Shown: in pieces, positions 42,011-52,123 of the stretch | Layout of the letters: every line of letters starts with the position of its first letter | How positions within the stretch are numbered: position 1 is the stretch's first letter | Assembly (NCBI GenBank): GCA_019637115.1 | Contig: JAHBWH010000024.1 | Coordinates: forward strand, 1-64,000 | Direction of reading: 5' to 3' | Length of the DNA: 64,000 nucleotides | Origin: Myxococcales bacterium | Lineage (GTDB): Bacteria; Myxococcota_A; Polyangia; Polyangiales; Houyiibacteriaceae | Translations under genes and position numbers: made by a program | The notes under the pieces: model-generated | What the model was told of the DNA's origin: nothing | The model's input: the letters and a program-made list of their open reading frames with translations, nothing else | Databases searched by the model: none

Positions 42011-43534
42011 TCACAACAAGAAGCCGGCGAGCGCTGCGGTCATGCAGGCCGCGAGCACGCCGCCGAACATCGCGCGCAGCCCGAGGCGCGCGAGGTCGCT
42101 GCGCCGCTCGGGGGCGATGCCGCCGATCCCGCCGAGCTGGATCGCGATGCTCCCGAAGTTCGCGAAGCCGCAGAGCGCATAGGTCGAGATGATGGCGCCT
42201 CGATAGCCGACGCCCTCCCCCGCGGCGAGCTGCTCCCCGAGGTGCACGTAGGCGACGAACTCGTTCAAGACGACCTTCTCGCCGAGGAGCGAGCCGACCG
42301 CGAGGCACTCCTCGGGCGGCACCCCGAGCACGAAGGCGACCGGCGAGAAGGCGTAGCCGAAGATCTCTTGGAGCGTCCACGGCGCGTGGCTCGTGTCGAA
42401 GGCGACGTTGTAGAGCTCGACGGGGAGCCCCACGAGGTAGTTCACGAGCGCGACGAGCGCGAGGAAGGCCAGCAGCATCGCGCCGACGTTCAGGGCGAGG
42501 TGCAGGCCCTCGCCGGCTCCCCGCGCGGCCGCGTCGATCAGGTTCGCGTCGAGCTTCTCGCGCGCGAGCGAGACGTGACCGCGCGTCACCGGGGCATCCG
42601 TCTCGGGCACCATCACCTTGGCGACGACGAGCGCGGCGGGCGCGCTCATGACGCTCGCCGCGATGAGGTGCCCCGCGATGTCGGGCAGGCGCTCGTGCAG
42701 CATCCCGACGTAGGCCGCGAGCACGCCGCCCGCGACGGTCGCGAAACCCCCGACCATGACGCTGTTCAGCTCCGAGAGCGTCATGCGGGCCACGTAGGGC
42801 TTGACCACGAGCGGCGCCTCGGTCTGCCCGACGAAGATGTTGGCGGCCGCGCTCAGGGTCTCGGCGCCGCTCGTCCCGAGCGTCCGCTGCATCACCCAGG
42901 CGAGGCCGCTGACCACCCGCTGCATGAGCCCGAGGTGGTAGGCGACGGCCATCAGCGACGAGAAGAAGATGATCGTCGGCAGCACGTTCAGCGCGACGGT
43001 GAAGCGCTCGTCGAGGTACGCGCCGAAGACGAAGCGAGACCCTTCGTTCGTGAACGCGAGGAGCTCGACGACCGCGTCGTTGAGCTTCGCGAAGATCCAA
43101 GCGCCCGCGCTCGTCTTCAGCACGAAGACCGCGAAGACGAGCTGTAGGCCGATCCCCCAGGCGACGATCCGCCACGGGAAGCGCCGTCGGTCGCGCGACA
43201 TCGCCCAGGCGAGTCCGACCATGACGAGGACGCCGAAGAGCGACGTCAGCCGCTGGTACCACGGCACTGGCGGCGCGTTCGCGCGGAGGTCCGCGAGCCG
43301 AATGGCCTCGATGGGCGCCTGCTGCGCGACCTCGGCGGGCGCACGCGCGGGCGCCTGCTGCGCGACCTCGGCGGGAGCCTGCGCGAGCGCCACGGCCCCG
43401 AGCACGTCGAGCGCGACCGGGGCGAGGAGCGACATCACGACGCCGAGCGCGGCCGCCACCACGAGCGCGCGCCCCCTCCTCCGGCGTGGCGCCGGAGGTG
43501 GCGACGGGTCTCGCGGTGGAGGGCGCTGCGTCAT
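42011..43534 (-). CDS. Concentrative nucleoside transporter (NupC/CNT family)
   Basis: The 507-residue protein has ten or so membrane helices and the CNT signatures. GQTEAPLVVKPYV is the first nucleoside-binding hairpin. GVPPEECLAVGSLLGEKVVLNEFVAY is the second, and ALCGFANFGSIAIQLGGIGGIAPER follows. It should import nucleosides with H+ or Na+. A 90-residue N-terminal extension is unusual: a Pro-rich head, one hydrophobic helix, and a direct repeat encoding APAEVAQQAP twice (33 bp, about 43325-43385). The true start may be later (near PWYQRL, about residue 90). It follows the acyl-CoA synthetase gene by 37 bp and may share its transcript. It complements adenosine deaminase in salvage. Confidence 0.92.
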   Translation of the reverse strand: MTQRPPPRDPSPPPAPRRRRGRALVVAAALGVVMSLLAPVALDVLGAVALAQAPAEVAQQAPARAPAEVAQQAPIEAIRLADLRANAPPVPWYQRLTSLFGVLVMVGLAWAMSRDRRRFPWRIVAWGIGLQLVFAVFVLKTSAGAWIFAKLNDAVVELLAFTNEGSRFVFGAYLDERFTVALNVLPTIIFFSSLMAVAYHLGLMQRVVSGLAWVMQRTLGTSGAETLSAAANIFVGQTEAPLVVKPYVARMTLSELNSVMVGGFATVAGGVLAAYVGMLHERLPDIAGHLIAASVMSAPAALVVAKVMVPETDAPVTRGHVSLAREKLDANLIDAAARGAGEGLHLALNVGAMLLAFLALVALVNYLVGLPVELYNVAFDTSHAPWTLQEIFGYAFSPVAFVLGVPPEECLAVGSLLGEKVVLNEFVAYVHLGEQLAAGEGVGYRGAIISTYALCGFANFGSIAIQLGGIGGIAPERRSDLARLGLRAMFGGVLAACMTAALAGFLL

Positions 43535-43571
43535 CGAGCGAAGGGCGGCTGCCTCTTCGAGGCCGAGGGCG

Positions 43572-45350
43572 TCACTCGGCGTACATCGCCTCGATCTCCT
43601 TCGAGAAGGAGAGGTTCACGTTGCGGCGCTTGACCTTGAGGGTCGGCGTGAGCTCCCCGTCCTCGACGGTGAAGTTGCGCGGGAGGATCGTGAACTTCTT
43701 GACCTGCTCGACGCGCGCGAGCTTGGCGTTCACCTCCGCGTCGACCCACCGCTGGATCTCTGCGCGGACCTCGGCGCTCTCGTGGAGGTTCGCCGCCGAC
43801 AGGCCTCGCTGCGACGCCCACTTCGCGCTCGCCTCGGGGTCGAGCGTGACGAGCGCGCTGAGGAACTTTCGCCGGTCGCCGATCACCACCGCCTCGTTGA
43901 CGAGCTCGTGGTTCTTGAGCGCCGCCTCGATGTTCTTCGGCGTGATGTTCTTGCCGCCCGCGGTGATGATGATCTCCTTCTTGCGGCCGATGATCTTCAA
44001 GAAGCCGTCCTCGAACGCGCCGAGGTCGCCGCTGTGGAGCCAGCCGTCCTCGTCGAGCGCCTCCTTCGTCGCCTCCTCGTCCTTGTAGTAGCCGAGGAAG
44101 ACGTTCGGGCCCTTCACGAGGATCTCGTCGTCGTCGGCGAGCCTCACCGTCACGCCGGGCACGACCGGTCCCACCGTGCCGAGGCGGAAGGCGTCCGGGC
44201 GGTTGAAGCTGGTCGGGCCGCAGTCCTCGGACTGCCCGTAGACCTCGAGCACGAGCACGTCGAGCCCCGCGAAGAACTCGAGGACCTCGCGCGCGATGGG
44301 CGCCGCGCCGCTCACGCAGAAGCGCGCGCGACCGAGGCCGATGGCCGGCTTGAGCTTCGAGTAGATGAGCCGATCGGCGAGCTTGTATTGGAGACCGAGC
44401 GCGAGGCCAGGCTCGCGCCCCTTCGCGCGCGCCTTCATCACCTCGGTGCCGACGCCCATCGCCCACTCGACGAGCTTCTTCTTCGCCCCCTTGGCCTCCT
44501 TCAGCTTCCCCGTGATGCCCGCGTGGAACTTCTCCCAGATCCGAGGCACCCCGAAGAAGACCGTGGGCTGGACCTCCTTGATGTTGTCGGGGACCTTCTC
44601 GATGGACTCGGCGAAGTAGACCTGGGCGCCCGACGTGACGGGCCCGTGGATAGAGAACATCTGCTCAGCGATGTGGCTGAGCGGGAGGTAGCTGAGCGAG
44701 CAATCGTGCGCGCCGAGATCGGTGAGCTGCACGGCGAGCTTCGCGGTCCACGCGAGGTTCTCGTGCGAGAGCATCACGCCCTTCGGCGGCCCCGTCGTGC
44801 CCGAGGTGTAGATGAGCGTCGCGAGCCCGCCGGGCTCGAGCGCCGCGAGGCGCGCGAGGAAGTCGGACTCGGGCGTCCCAGACGACTTCGCCAGGAACGC
44901 CTCCCAGCTCATCACCATCGGGTCGTCGATCTTCGGGCCCCCCGCCATCATGACGACGTGCGAGAGCTTGGGCAGCTCGTCGCGCTTGGCCTTCACCTTC
45001 TCCCATTGCTCGCGGTCCTCGACCAGGATCAGCGGCGACTCCGAGTGCCCGATGATGTACGCGACCTCCTCGGCCGAGCAGGTGGTGTAGATGCCCGCGG
45101 GCGCGCCGCCGACCGCCATGCAGGCCAGGTCGAGGATCACCCACTCGGGGCGGTTGAACCCGAGGATCGTCACCGTCTGGCCAGGCTGAAAGCCCAGGCT
45201 CATGAGCGCGCGGCCCGCGCGCTTCACCTCGTCGCCGTACTCGGCCCAGCTCTTCGCCTTCCAGATGCCCCCTTCGCGCACGTGGTAGGCGGGCGCGTTG
45301 GGGCGGCGCTTGGCCTGCTCCAGCAATCGGGACGGAATCGTATCGGCCAC
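43572..45350 (-). CDS. Long-chain acyl-CoA synthetase (AMP-forming)
   Basis: The 592-residue enzyme activates fatty acids to acyl-CoA through an acyl-AMP intermediate. The P-loop is LIYTSGTTGPPKGVMLSHEN (about 178-197). VYGQSEDCGPTSF is the A5-type motif, with YGQSED where YGxTE is usual. GWLHSGDLGAFEDGFLKIIGRKKEIIITAGGKNI covers the A7/A8 motifs, and PTLKVKRRNV holds the C-terminal catalytic Lys. Closest by motif to FadD15-type bacterial synthetases. GTG start with GGAGGAG upstream. The nucleoside transporter lies 37 bp downstream. Confidence 0.94.
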   Translation of the reverse strand: MADTIPSRLLEQAKRRPNAPAYHVREGGIWKAKSWAEYGDEVKRAGRALMSLGFQPGQTVTILGFNRPEWVILDLACMAVGGAPAGIYTTCSAEEVAYIIGHSESPLILVEDREQWEKVKAKRDELPKLSHVVMMAGGPKIDDPMVMSWEAFLAKSSGTPESDFLARLAALEPGGLATLIYTSGTTGPPKGVMLSHENLAWTAKLAVQLTDLGAHDCSLSYLPLSHIAEQMFSIHGPVTSGAQVYFAESIEKVPDNIKEVQPTVFFGVPRIWEKFHAGITGKLKEAKGAKKKLVEWAMGVGTEVMKARAKGREPGLALGLQYKLADRLIYSKLKPAIGLGRARFCVSGAAPIAREVLEFFAGLDVLVLEVYGQSEDCGPTSFNRPDAFRLGTVGPVVPGVTVRLADDDEILVKGPNVFLGYYKDEEATKEALDEDGWLHSGDLGAFEDGFLKIIGRKKEIIITAGGKNITPKNIEAALKNHELVNEAVVIGDRRKFLSALVTLDPEASAKWASQRGLSAANLHESAEVRAEIQRWVDAEVNAKLARVEQVKKFTILPRNFTVEDGELTPTLKVKRRNVNLSFSKEIEAMYAE

Positions 45351-45664
45351 CTCACGCTCCTCCGGGACGCATCAGGGAGACACCCCGCCCCCTCGGCCGG
45401 CCCCGACGAGGCCGGCGCGTCCGCGGGGCGCATCCTACGCGAGCCGGGCCTGGAAGGGAACGCGCGCGAGGCGCGCTCGCCAGGAGAATGACGCTCACCA
45501 CACGAGCTCACCCCCAAGAACCACATTCATCGCGCGCAAGCTTGGGCTGCGACCGCGACGCTCACCAGACCGAGCTTTCGTCCTCGCGCGACCTCGGACC
45601 ACGAGGCGACACTCACGGAGTCGAGCGGCGTGCCGAGACCGACCGCTACGAGCGCGAACAGGCG
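45351..45664. other. Gene-free spacer upstream of the acyl-CoA synthetase gene
   Basis: 314 bp with the Shine-Dalgarno of the synthetase gene at its start and a short G/C inverted repeat GGCCGGC near 45400. No credible gene or promoter pair is seen. Confidence 0.4.
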
Positions 45665-46675
45665 CTACGGGCAGGAGCAGGAGCAGCTCTCGCAGGCGGT
45701 GCTCCACTGGCAGGAGCTGAGGCAGAACTGCCAGTTCCGCCCGCCGGAGGGGCAGCACCGCCACCGACCGCCCGCGACCCCCGAGTCGCTCACGTGATCA
45801 CAAGCGGCGCCCGTGCGAAGCCGGCACGCGCTCCAGGTGCAGCTCGCGGTGCAGACCTGCTCGGTGCAGGGGCTCGTTCGGTCCGGACACGAGCGCGTCT
45901 GTCCGGTCTGGCAGACGCCCCCGCCGCTGCAGGTCCCGTAGCTTCCCCACGCGCCCCACTCGCAGCTGCTCGAGCAGGTGCGGGTGCGCGACTGGCGGCC
46001 GAGGTTGCAGTTCCCGCACGCTCGTTCCTCGGTGTCGACGGCGCCCGCGGTGCACTCGTTCACGCCAGGCTCGGAGCAAGCGGACCAGCCGCCCCACTCG
46101 CCCCACTCGCAGCTCGCGCCGCAGCTTCGGGTGCGCTCCTGGGTCCCGCGGTTGCACGCCCCGCAGCTGCGGGTCTCGCGCGCGATCTCGCCCGGCATGC
46201 AAGCGCCGCCCCCGCTGCACTCGCTCACGTCGAGCCACATGCCCTCGACGCACTCTTGCGTCCGGGTGCCGCAGGTCCCGCAGCTCGCCTCGCGCGGAGG
46301 TGTGCCAGGAGCGCAGTCGCAGGTGAGCGGCGCGCTGCACGCCGACCAAACTCCGGCCGTGCAGCTCTCGCTCCCGACCCCGCACGCGCTCGTGCACGTC
46401 CGCTCCGCCTCGGTGCCCACCTCGGGGTCGTCGTCGTCGCAGTCGATCTCGGCTGGGATCCCGTCTCCGTCTCGGTCTTCTCCCGGCATCACGCAGCGGC
46501 CCGACACGCACTCCGCCCCTGGTGCGCACATGGGCACACAGCTCATGGCGGGGACGTCGCTGGTCTGGGCGTCACGCCCGGCCGAGCCATCGCGTCGTCG
46601 GGTCGGGTCGTCCTCGCCGGACCCAGACGCGCAAGCGCTGACCACGAAGAGCACCCCGACGACGACGATGCGCAT
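45665..46675 (-). CDS. Cys-rich lipoprotein with thrombospondin-type-1-like repeats
   Basis: The 336-residue product begins MRIVVVGVLFVVSAC (lipobox VSAC, Cys15), then a Ser/Gly/Asp linker. A small Cys cluster and DRDGDGIPAEIDCDDDDPEVG (interrupted here), a MopE/TSP3-like calcium loop, follow. Five to six Cys/Trp modules then follow, in which CEWGEWGGWSACS and CEWGAWGSYGTCSGGG alternate with QERTRSC and RQSRTRTC. This is the WxxW...C...RTRxC layout of thrombospondin type 1 repeats. The tail ends ESCSCSCP. ATG 46675 is chosen from the lipobox; the frame upstream (to 46969) has no signal. A surface adhesion role is inference. Confidence 0.78.
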   Translation of the reverse strand: MRIVVVGVLFVVSACASGSGEDDPTRRRDGSAGRDAQTSDVPAMSCVPMCAPGAECVSGRCVMPGEDRDGDGIPAEIDCDDDDPEVGTEAERTCTSACGVGSESCTAGVWSACSAPLTCDCAPGTPPREASCGTCGTRTQECVEGMWLDVSECSGGGACMPGEIARETRSCGACNRGTQERTRSCGASCEWGEWGGWSACSEPGVNECTAGAVDTEERACGNCNLGRQSRTRTCSSSCEWGAWGSYGTCSGGGVCQTGQTRSCPDRTSPCTEQVCTASCTWSACRLRTGAACDHVSDSGVAGGRWRCCPSGGRNWQFCLSSCQWSTACESCSCSCP

Positions 46676-47074
46676 CCGAACGAGGATACCAGAAGTGAGT
46701 GCCGCTCGCGACGCGAGCTGGGGACGACCGACCATGCCAACCATAGAGAACGACCTTCGCATGCACTCGGCACGCCAACCAGCGGCCGGCGATCCCACGT
46801 GATTCGACCATCGCTCTGCCAGTCCCCCGCCCACGGGCGCTGACCTAAGCGGGCGAGCCCGGGTCATCCTGGCGGAGGACCACGGCGCTGCCGAAGAGCA
46901 CGCTCGCCCCCGCTTCGCAGCTCGACACGAGGGCCGAGGCTTGGCGGTCTGGTACGGTAGCTCGCGCAATCAGCGGAGCCTTCGTCGCCCGCCCCACCAC
47001 GCGGACCCCCCAGTCGGGATTTCCCCAAACGCGCTGGGCGGGCCGTTGGGGCCGTGGTACAAGGTGGAGGGACG
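46676..47074. other. Spacer upstream of tRNA-Ser
   Basis: About 400 bp with no credible gene. Open frames on the minus strand here are antisense to the tRNA and follow the usual spurious pattern. A weak TACAAG (47058-47063) is the only -10-like hexamer close to the tRNA; no matching -35 is seen. Confidence 0.4.
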
Positions 47075-47162
47075 GGAGGAGTGGCCGAGCGGTCGAAGGC
47101 GGCGGTCTTGAAAACCGCAGGTCCCAACGGACCCAGGGGTTCGAATCCCTTCTCCTCCGCCA
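47075..47162 (+). tRNA. tRNA-Ser (TGA)
   Basis: 88 nt including encoded CCA (47160-47162). Acceptor GGAGGAG pairs with CTCCTCC. The anticodon loop CTTGAAA gives TGA, which reads UCA/UCN. A long variable arm (GGTCCCAACGGACC) and the T loop TTCGAAT are typical of class II serine tRNA. G73 discriminator as expected for Ser. Confidence 0.97.
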
Positions 47163-47178
47163 ACCCGAGCGAGCGTTC

Positions 47179-47454
47179 ATGAGCACGCACCCGCACGCCG
47201 ACGATGTCCTCCGCACTTGCCCGCGCTGTCGGTCCGAGGTGGTCGCGGAGCGTCACGAGAGCGGGACCGTTCGGACGTTCTTGTGGCGCTGCACGTGCGG
47301 ATGGAGCCGCGCCGTGTCGGAATCAGGCGTGCTCGCGCGGCGTCGCCTGCTCGAGGAGCTCGCCGCGAAGCAGCGGGAGCGCACCGGTCATGACGGCGGC
47401 AGCGACGATGGCAACGGCCGGGGCGACCGCGGTGGCGCCGAGCCGTCTGGCTGA
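47179..47454 (+). CDS. Small zinc-ribbon protein
   Basis: The 91-residue product has CPRC (residues 15-18) and CTCGW (about 38-42), forming a compact four-Cys zinc ribbon, followed by a short helix (RRLLEELAAKQRERTG). The last 20 residues are Gly/Asp-rich (GGSDDGNGRGDRGG) and are encoded inside a 115 bp unit that is duplicated just downstream. The coding start is 16 nt after tRNA-Ser, so it may be transcribed with the tRNA. Function unknown. The ribbon makes coding likely, but the tail may be recently acquired by the duplication. Confidence 0.6.
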   Translation: MSTHPHADDVLRTCPRCRSEVVAERHESGTVRTFLWRCTCGWSRAVSESGVLARRRLLEELAAKQRERTGHDGGSDDGNGRGDRGGAEPSG

Positions 47455-47622
47455 GCTCACGAGCTGGCGAGTCTCGTGAGCGTCGCGAGCGACCTCGACT
47501 GGCGGCAACGGCGGCAGCGACGATGGCAACGGGGCGACCGCGGCGGCGCCGAGCCGTCTGGCTGAGGTCACGAGCTGGCGAGTCTGTCGAGCGTCGCGAG
47601 CGACCGCGTCACGATCGACTGG
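47395..47622. repeat. 115 bp tandem duplication spanning the zinc-ribbon gene's stop codon
   Basis: 47395-47509 and 47510-47622 match closely (GGCGGCAGCGACGATGGCAAC, a GAGCCGTCTGGCTGA block, then GAGCTGGCGAGTCT). The first copy includes the end of the zinc-ribbon gene and its TGA; the second copy repeats them downstream. 47623-47743 holds nothing else. Confidence 0.8.
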
Positions 47623-47743
47623 CCCGAGCCGCGTGTCCCGCTCGGCAGACGTCGGGGCGAGGTTCGTGCCCGCGCACCAGGGCTCCCAAAGCGGCTGGGA
47701 CGTGGTCCACACCCAGGGAACGAGGGCGAAGCGGCACGGCGTG

Positions 47744-47791
47744 ACTCTTTCGAGAGTTACCATTGGCACGCGAGGCCGACCGCGGTATATG
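47744..47791 (+). promoter_or_regulatory. Aldolase promoter with upstream palindrome
   Basis: TTGGCA (47763-47768), 17 bp, TATATG (47786-47791); transcription would start near 47798. Immediately upstream lies the imperfect palindrome ACTCT-TTCG-AGAGT (47744-47757), a possible operator. Confidence 0.65.
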
Positions 47792-47834
47792 GGCGCATCG
47801 ACGCCCGCGCGACGCGGGCCACGAGGGAGGAACG

Positions 47835-48746
47835 ATGAGCACCGCGGTCGAGCGCATTCTTCAGAACTACGCGGGCGAGTCCCCTGGCGTCATCGGCAAC
47901 CTGCGCCGACTCATGATGACCGGGCGCCTCGCGGGCACCGGGAAGATGGTCATCCTCCCGGTCGACCAAGGCTTCGAGCATGGCCCCGCCCGCAGCTTCC
48001 AGCCGAACCCCGCGGGCTACGACCCGCGCTATCACGCGCAGCTCGCGGTCGAGAGCGGCTGCAGCGCGTACGCGGCGCCGCTCGGCTTCATCGAGGCCAT
48101 CGCCCACGAGTACGCCGGCACGTTGCCGCTGATCCTCAAGGTCAACAACAGCGACGTCCTCGGCGGCGGCGACGCGCCGATCTCCGCGGTGACCTCGTCG
48201 ATCGACGACGCGCTCCGGCTCGGCTGCAGCGCGATCGGCTACACGATCTACCCGGGCAGCCCCGAGCGGAACCGCATGTACGAGGATCTCCGCGAGCTCA
48301 TCGCTGCGGGGCGTCAGGTGGGCCTCCCCACGATCGTGTGGGCCTACGCGCGAGGCAACATGCCGAAGGACGCAGAGACCGCGGTCGACGTCATCGCGTA
48401 CGCGGCCCAGATCGCATGCCAGCTCGGCGCCCACGTCGTGAAGGTCAAACCGCCCACGGGCGACGTCTGGCACAAGGAAGCCAAGAAGCACTACGAGAGC
48501 ATCCCGCACGCGACGCTCGAGGAGCGCATCCGCCACGTCGTCAAGAGCGCGTTCGACGGCAAGCGGATCGTGATCTTCTCGGGCGGCGCCGCGAAGGGCA
48601 AGGACGAGGTCATCGCCGAGGTCCGCGAGATCGCGGCCGGCGGCGGCTTCGGCTCGATCATGGGCCGGAACGCCTTCCAGCGGCCCCACGCGGAGTCCAT
48701 CGAGCTGCTCCACGCGGTGATGGACGCCTTCGCCTCCGCGAAGTGA
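47835..48746 (+). CDS. Class I fructose-bisphosphate aldolase (DhnA/FbaB type)
   Basis: The 303-residue Schiff-base aldolase cleaves fructose-1,6-bisphosphate in glycolysis or works in reverse in gluconeogenesis. ILPVDQGFEHGPARSF is the archaeal-type/DhnA family substrate loop, GCSAIGYTIYPGS and VVKVKPPTGD (candidate Schiff-base Lys) follow, and IVIFSGGAAKGKDEV and GGFGSIMGRNAFQRP form the phosphate site. ATG 47835 has GAGGGAGG 4-5 nt upstream. Own promoter (47763-47791) and strong terminator (48758-48793), so a single-gene unit. Confidence 0.94.
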   Translation: MSTAVERILQNYAGESPGVIGNLRRLMMTGRLAGTGKMVILPVDQGFEHGPARSFQPNPAGYDPRYHAQLAVESGCSAYAAPLGFIEAIAHEYAGTLPLILKVNNSDVLGGGDAPISAVTSSIDDALRLGCSAIGYTIYPGSPERNRMYEDLRELIAAGRQVGLPTIVWAYARGNMPKDAETAVDVIAYAAQIACQLGAHVVKVKPPTGDVWHKEAKKHYESIPHATLEERIRHVVKSAFDGKRIVIFSGGAAKGKDEVIAEVREIAAGGGFGSIMGRNAFQRPHAESIELLHAVMDAFASAK

Positions 48747-48757
48747 GCCATCGACAC

Positions 48758-48793
48758 CGAAGCCCCGTCGGAGCGTGCTCCGGCGGGGCTTCG
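48758..48793. terminator. Aldolase/pilB bidirectional terminator
   Basis: 17 bp stem (48758-48774 with 48777-48793) with one G-T pair. The inner 13 nt arms are identical to those of the terminator at 29128-29164. It lies between convergent aldolase and pilB genes. Confidence 0.8.
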
Positions 48794-48845
48794 CCGTTCC
48801 GTCGGCGTGTCCACCACAGGGTGGCCGCGAGAGGCGCCGCGACGA

Positions 48846-50549
<1,704 letters not shown>

Positions 50550-50862
50550 GTGGTCGAGGTCCTTGGCGGCGGGGGTCGACCCCGGGTCAGCGCCCAGGGG
50601 CCGAGTGTGATGCGAGCGGAAGCATACACCACGTCGGCGCCGTCCTGGGTGGGCGTCGCGAGCCATGAGGTGCGCGCGGTCTCGGCGCGACGAGGGACCC
50701 AGGCCCCGTCGCGCTCGCGCCGCCGCCCGCGTGGCGTGGCGTGAGGCGCCCACGACCCGTTGGGCCGCCACGCTCGCCCCCACGAGGCGAGGCGGCGCCT
50801 CCGACGAGATCCTGTCCGATGCCGCGGCCAGCGAGGGATGACGAGCGCGCGGCCAGGCGGCG
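50550..50862. other. Spacer between divergent pilB and FHA genes
   Basis: The pilB side has a TATGCT hexamer (minus strand, near 50625-50632) without clear -35. The FHA side ends in the promoter at 50863. No gene is seen; open frames here are antisense noise. Confidence 0.4.
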
Positions 50863-50891
50863 TTGGCACACCGCGCGGGGCCCGGTAGATT
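50863..50891 (+). promoter_or_regulatory. Sigma-70 promoter with leaderless spacing
   Basis: TTGGCA (50863-50868), 17 bp, TAGATT (50886-50891). The GTG start at 50899 is 7 nt after the -10 box, so the transcript would begin at the start codon. Confidence 0.6.
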
Positions 50892-50898
50892 CCCGCCG

Positions 50899-52056
50899 GT
50901 GAGCACGATGCGGCGCCTCTTCTCCACCGCGTTCCGGCGCGCCCGCCGAGCCGAGGGGCGCGGAGACTACCGAGAAGCGGCCGCGTTTTACGCCGAGGCC
51001 GACGCCCCGGAGGAGGCCGCCAAGGCCCTCCTCTTCCACGCCGCCCGCGCGCGCACGCTCGACGAGCGCCTCGCCGCCTATCGGGACGCCCTCCGCTGGC
51101 TCCCCGAGGGGCACCCGCGCCGCGACGACGTCGAGTCCCGCGTCGGCCTCGCCATCCTCGACGAGGCGCAGCGAAGGGGCGCGCACGGCGCCGACGATCG
51201 GCGGCGTCTCGAGGAGGCCGCCGAGACCCTCGAGCGCGTCGACCGCCCGCTCGAGGCCGCGACCGCCTGGGAGCTGCTCGGTCGCCGCGAAGACCTCGCG
51301 CGCTGCCTGCAGAAGGCCGGCGAGGTCGAGCGGCTCGAGGCGCTGCTGGACGAGGGGACGGAGGCCGCGCGTCGCGAGCGGCGCCTGCGACACCTCGTCT
51401 CGGACTACGAGATGTCGATGGCGGTGGGCGCGCGGGTCGAGGCCCGCGACGCGCTCCGCGAGGCGACGAAGCTCGCGCCGGACGATCGGTCCCTCGCGGA
51501 CCTCGCGCGGCGCCTCGAGGCGCGCTGGCTCACCGGGCGCCGCGTGGTGCTGCGGGTCGACGGTCGCGACGTGCACTTCATCGGCCGCGCCAGCGCCGTC
51601 CTCGGCCGGGACGCCGACGTGATCGTGCGCGGGACCAGCGTCTCGCGGCGGCACACGGAGCTCGAGCGCACCCCCGAAGGCGTGCGGATCCGCGACCTCG
51701 GCAGCCGCAACGGCACCCTCGTCCGCGGCCTCCCCATCGCTGGCGAGCTCCTCGCGGACGGGGAGACGACGATCGGCCTCGGCGATGACGTCGAGGTGCG
51801 CGTCATCCCGGAAGGAGCGGGGATGCGCCTCGTCGTCGAGCGCGGCCTCGACCGAGACCTCGTCGCGCTCCTCGGCGTGGGCACACTGCCGGTCCCCGGG
51901 CTCGACGCGACGGTCGCCTTCCCCGACGGGAACGCGACCCTCTACCCGCCCGCCGGGCGGGCGCTCCACCTCGGCGAGCAACGCGTCGCGGCGCCGATCG
52001 TCCTCTTGCGCGAGGACCGGATCACGTTCGAGGGCCACGCGATGGAGGTCGTGTGA
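50899..52056 (+). CDS. FHA-domain protein with helical repeats
   Basis: The 385-residue protein has about 190 residues of TPR-like helices (RAEGRGDYREAAAFYAEADAPEEAAKALL and similar) and then an FHA phosphothreonine-binding domain (about 218-300). FHA hallmarks are FIGRASAVLGRDADVIV, VSRRHTELE and DLGSRNGTLVRG. The last 80 residues are beta-rich. FHA domains read Thr phosphorylation, fitting the kinase encoded next. The GTG at 50899 is set by the promoter; ATG 50908 is possible. The 3' end (TTCGAGGGC...GAGGTCGTGTGATC) is partly duplicated 70 bp downstream, where the copy supplies the GTG start of the kinase gene. Confidence 0.88.
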   Translation: MSTMRRLFSTAFRRARRAEGRGDYREAAAFYAEADAPEEAAKALLFHAARARTLDERLAAYRDALRWLPEGHPRRDDVESRVGLAILDEAQRRGAHGADDRRRLEEAAETLERVDRPLEAATAWELLGRREDLARCLQKAGEVERLEALLDEGTEAARRERRLRHLVSDYEMSMAVGARVEARDALREATKLAPDDRSLADLARRLEARWLTGRRVVLRVDGRDVHFIGRASAVLGRDADVIVRGTSVSRRHTELERTPEGVRIRDLGSRNGTLVRGLPIAGELLADGETTIGLGDDVEVRVIPEGAGMRLVVERGLDRDLVALLGVGTLPVPGLDATVAFPDGNATLYPPAGRALHLGEQRVAAPIVLLREDRITFEGHAMEVV

Positions 52057-52123
52057 TCATCGCCGCGCGCGGAGGCCCGCTCCCCTTCGAGGGCCCCTTC
52101 GAGGGCGAGGGGAGGGAGGTCGC

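Noticed and set aside
46845..47256. Minus-strand ORFs of 123 and 130 residues with EKGFEPLGPLG-type text
   Set aside because: They are antisense to tRNA-Ser, a recurrent false gene in automatic annotations, and have no start signal or gene-like neighbours.
47763..47780. TTGGCACGCGAGGCC as a sigma-54 promoter
   Set aside because: No TTGC at the required distance; TTGGCA-N17-TATATG explains the site.
50863..50880. TTGGCACACCGCGCGG as a sigma-54 promoter
   Set aside because: The -12 position after GG-N10 reads GG, not GC, whereas a sigma-70 pair with 17 bp spacing fits well.
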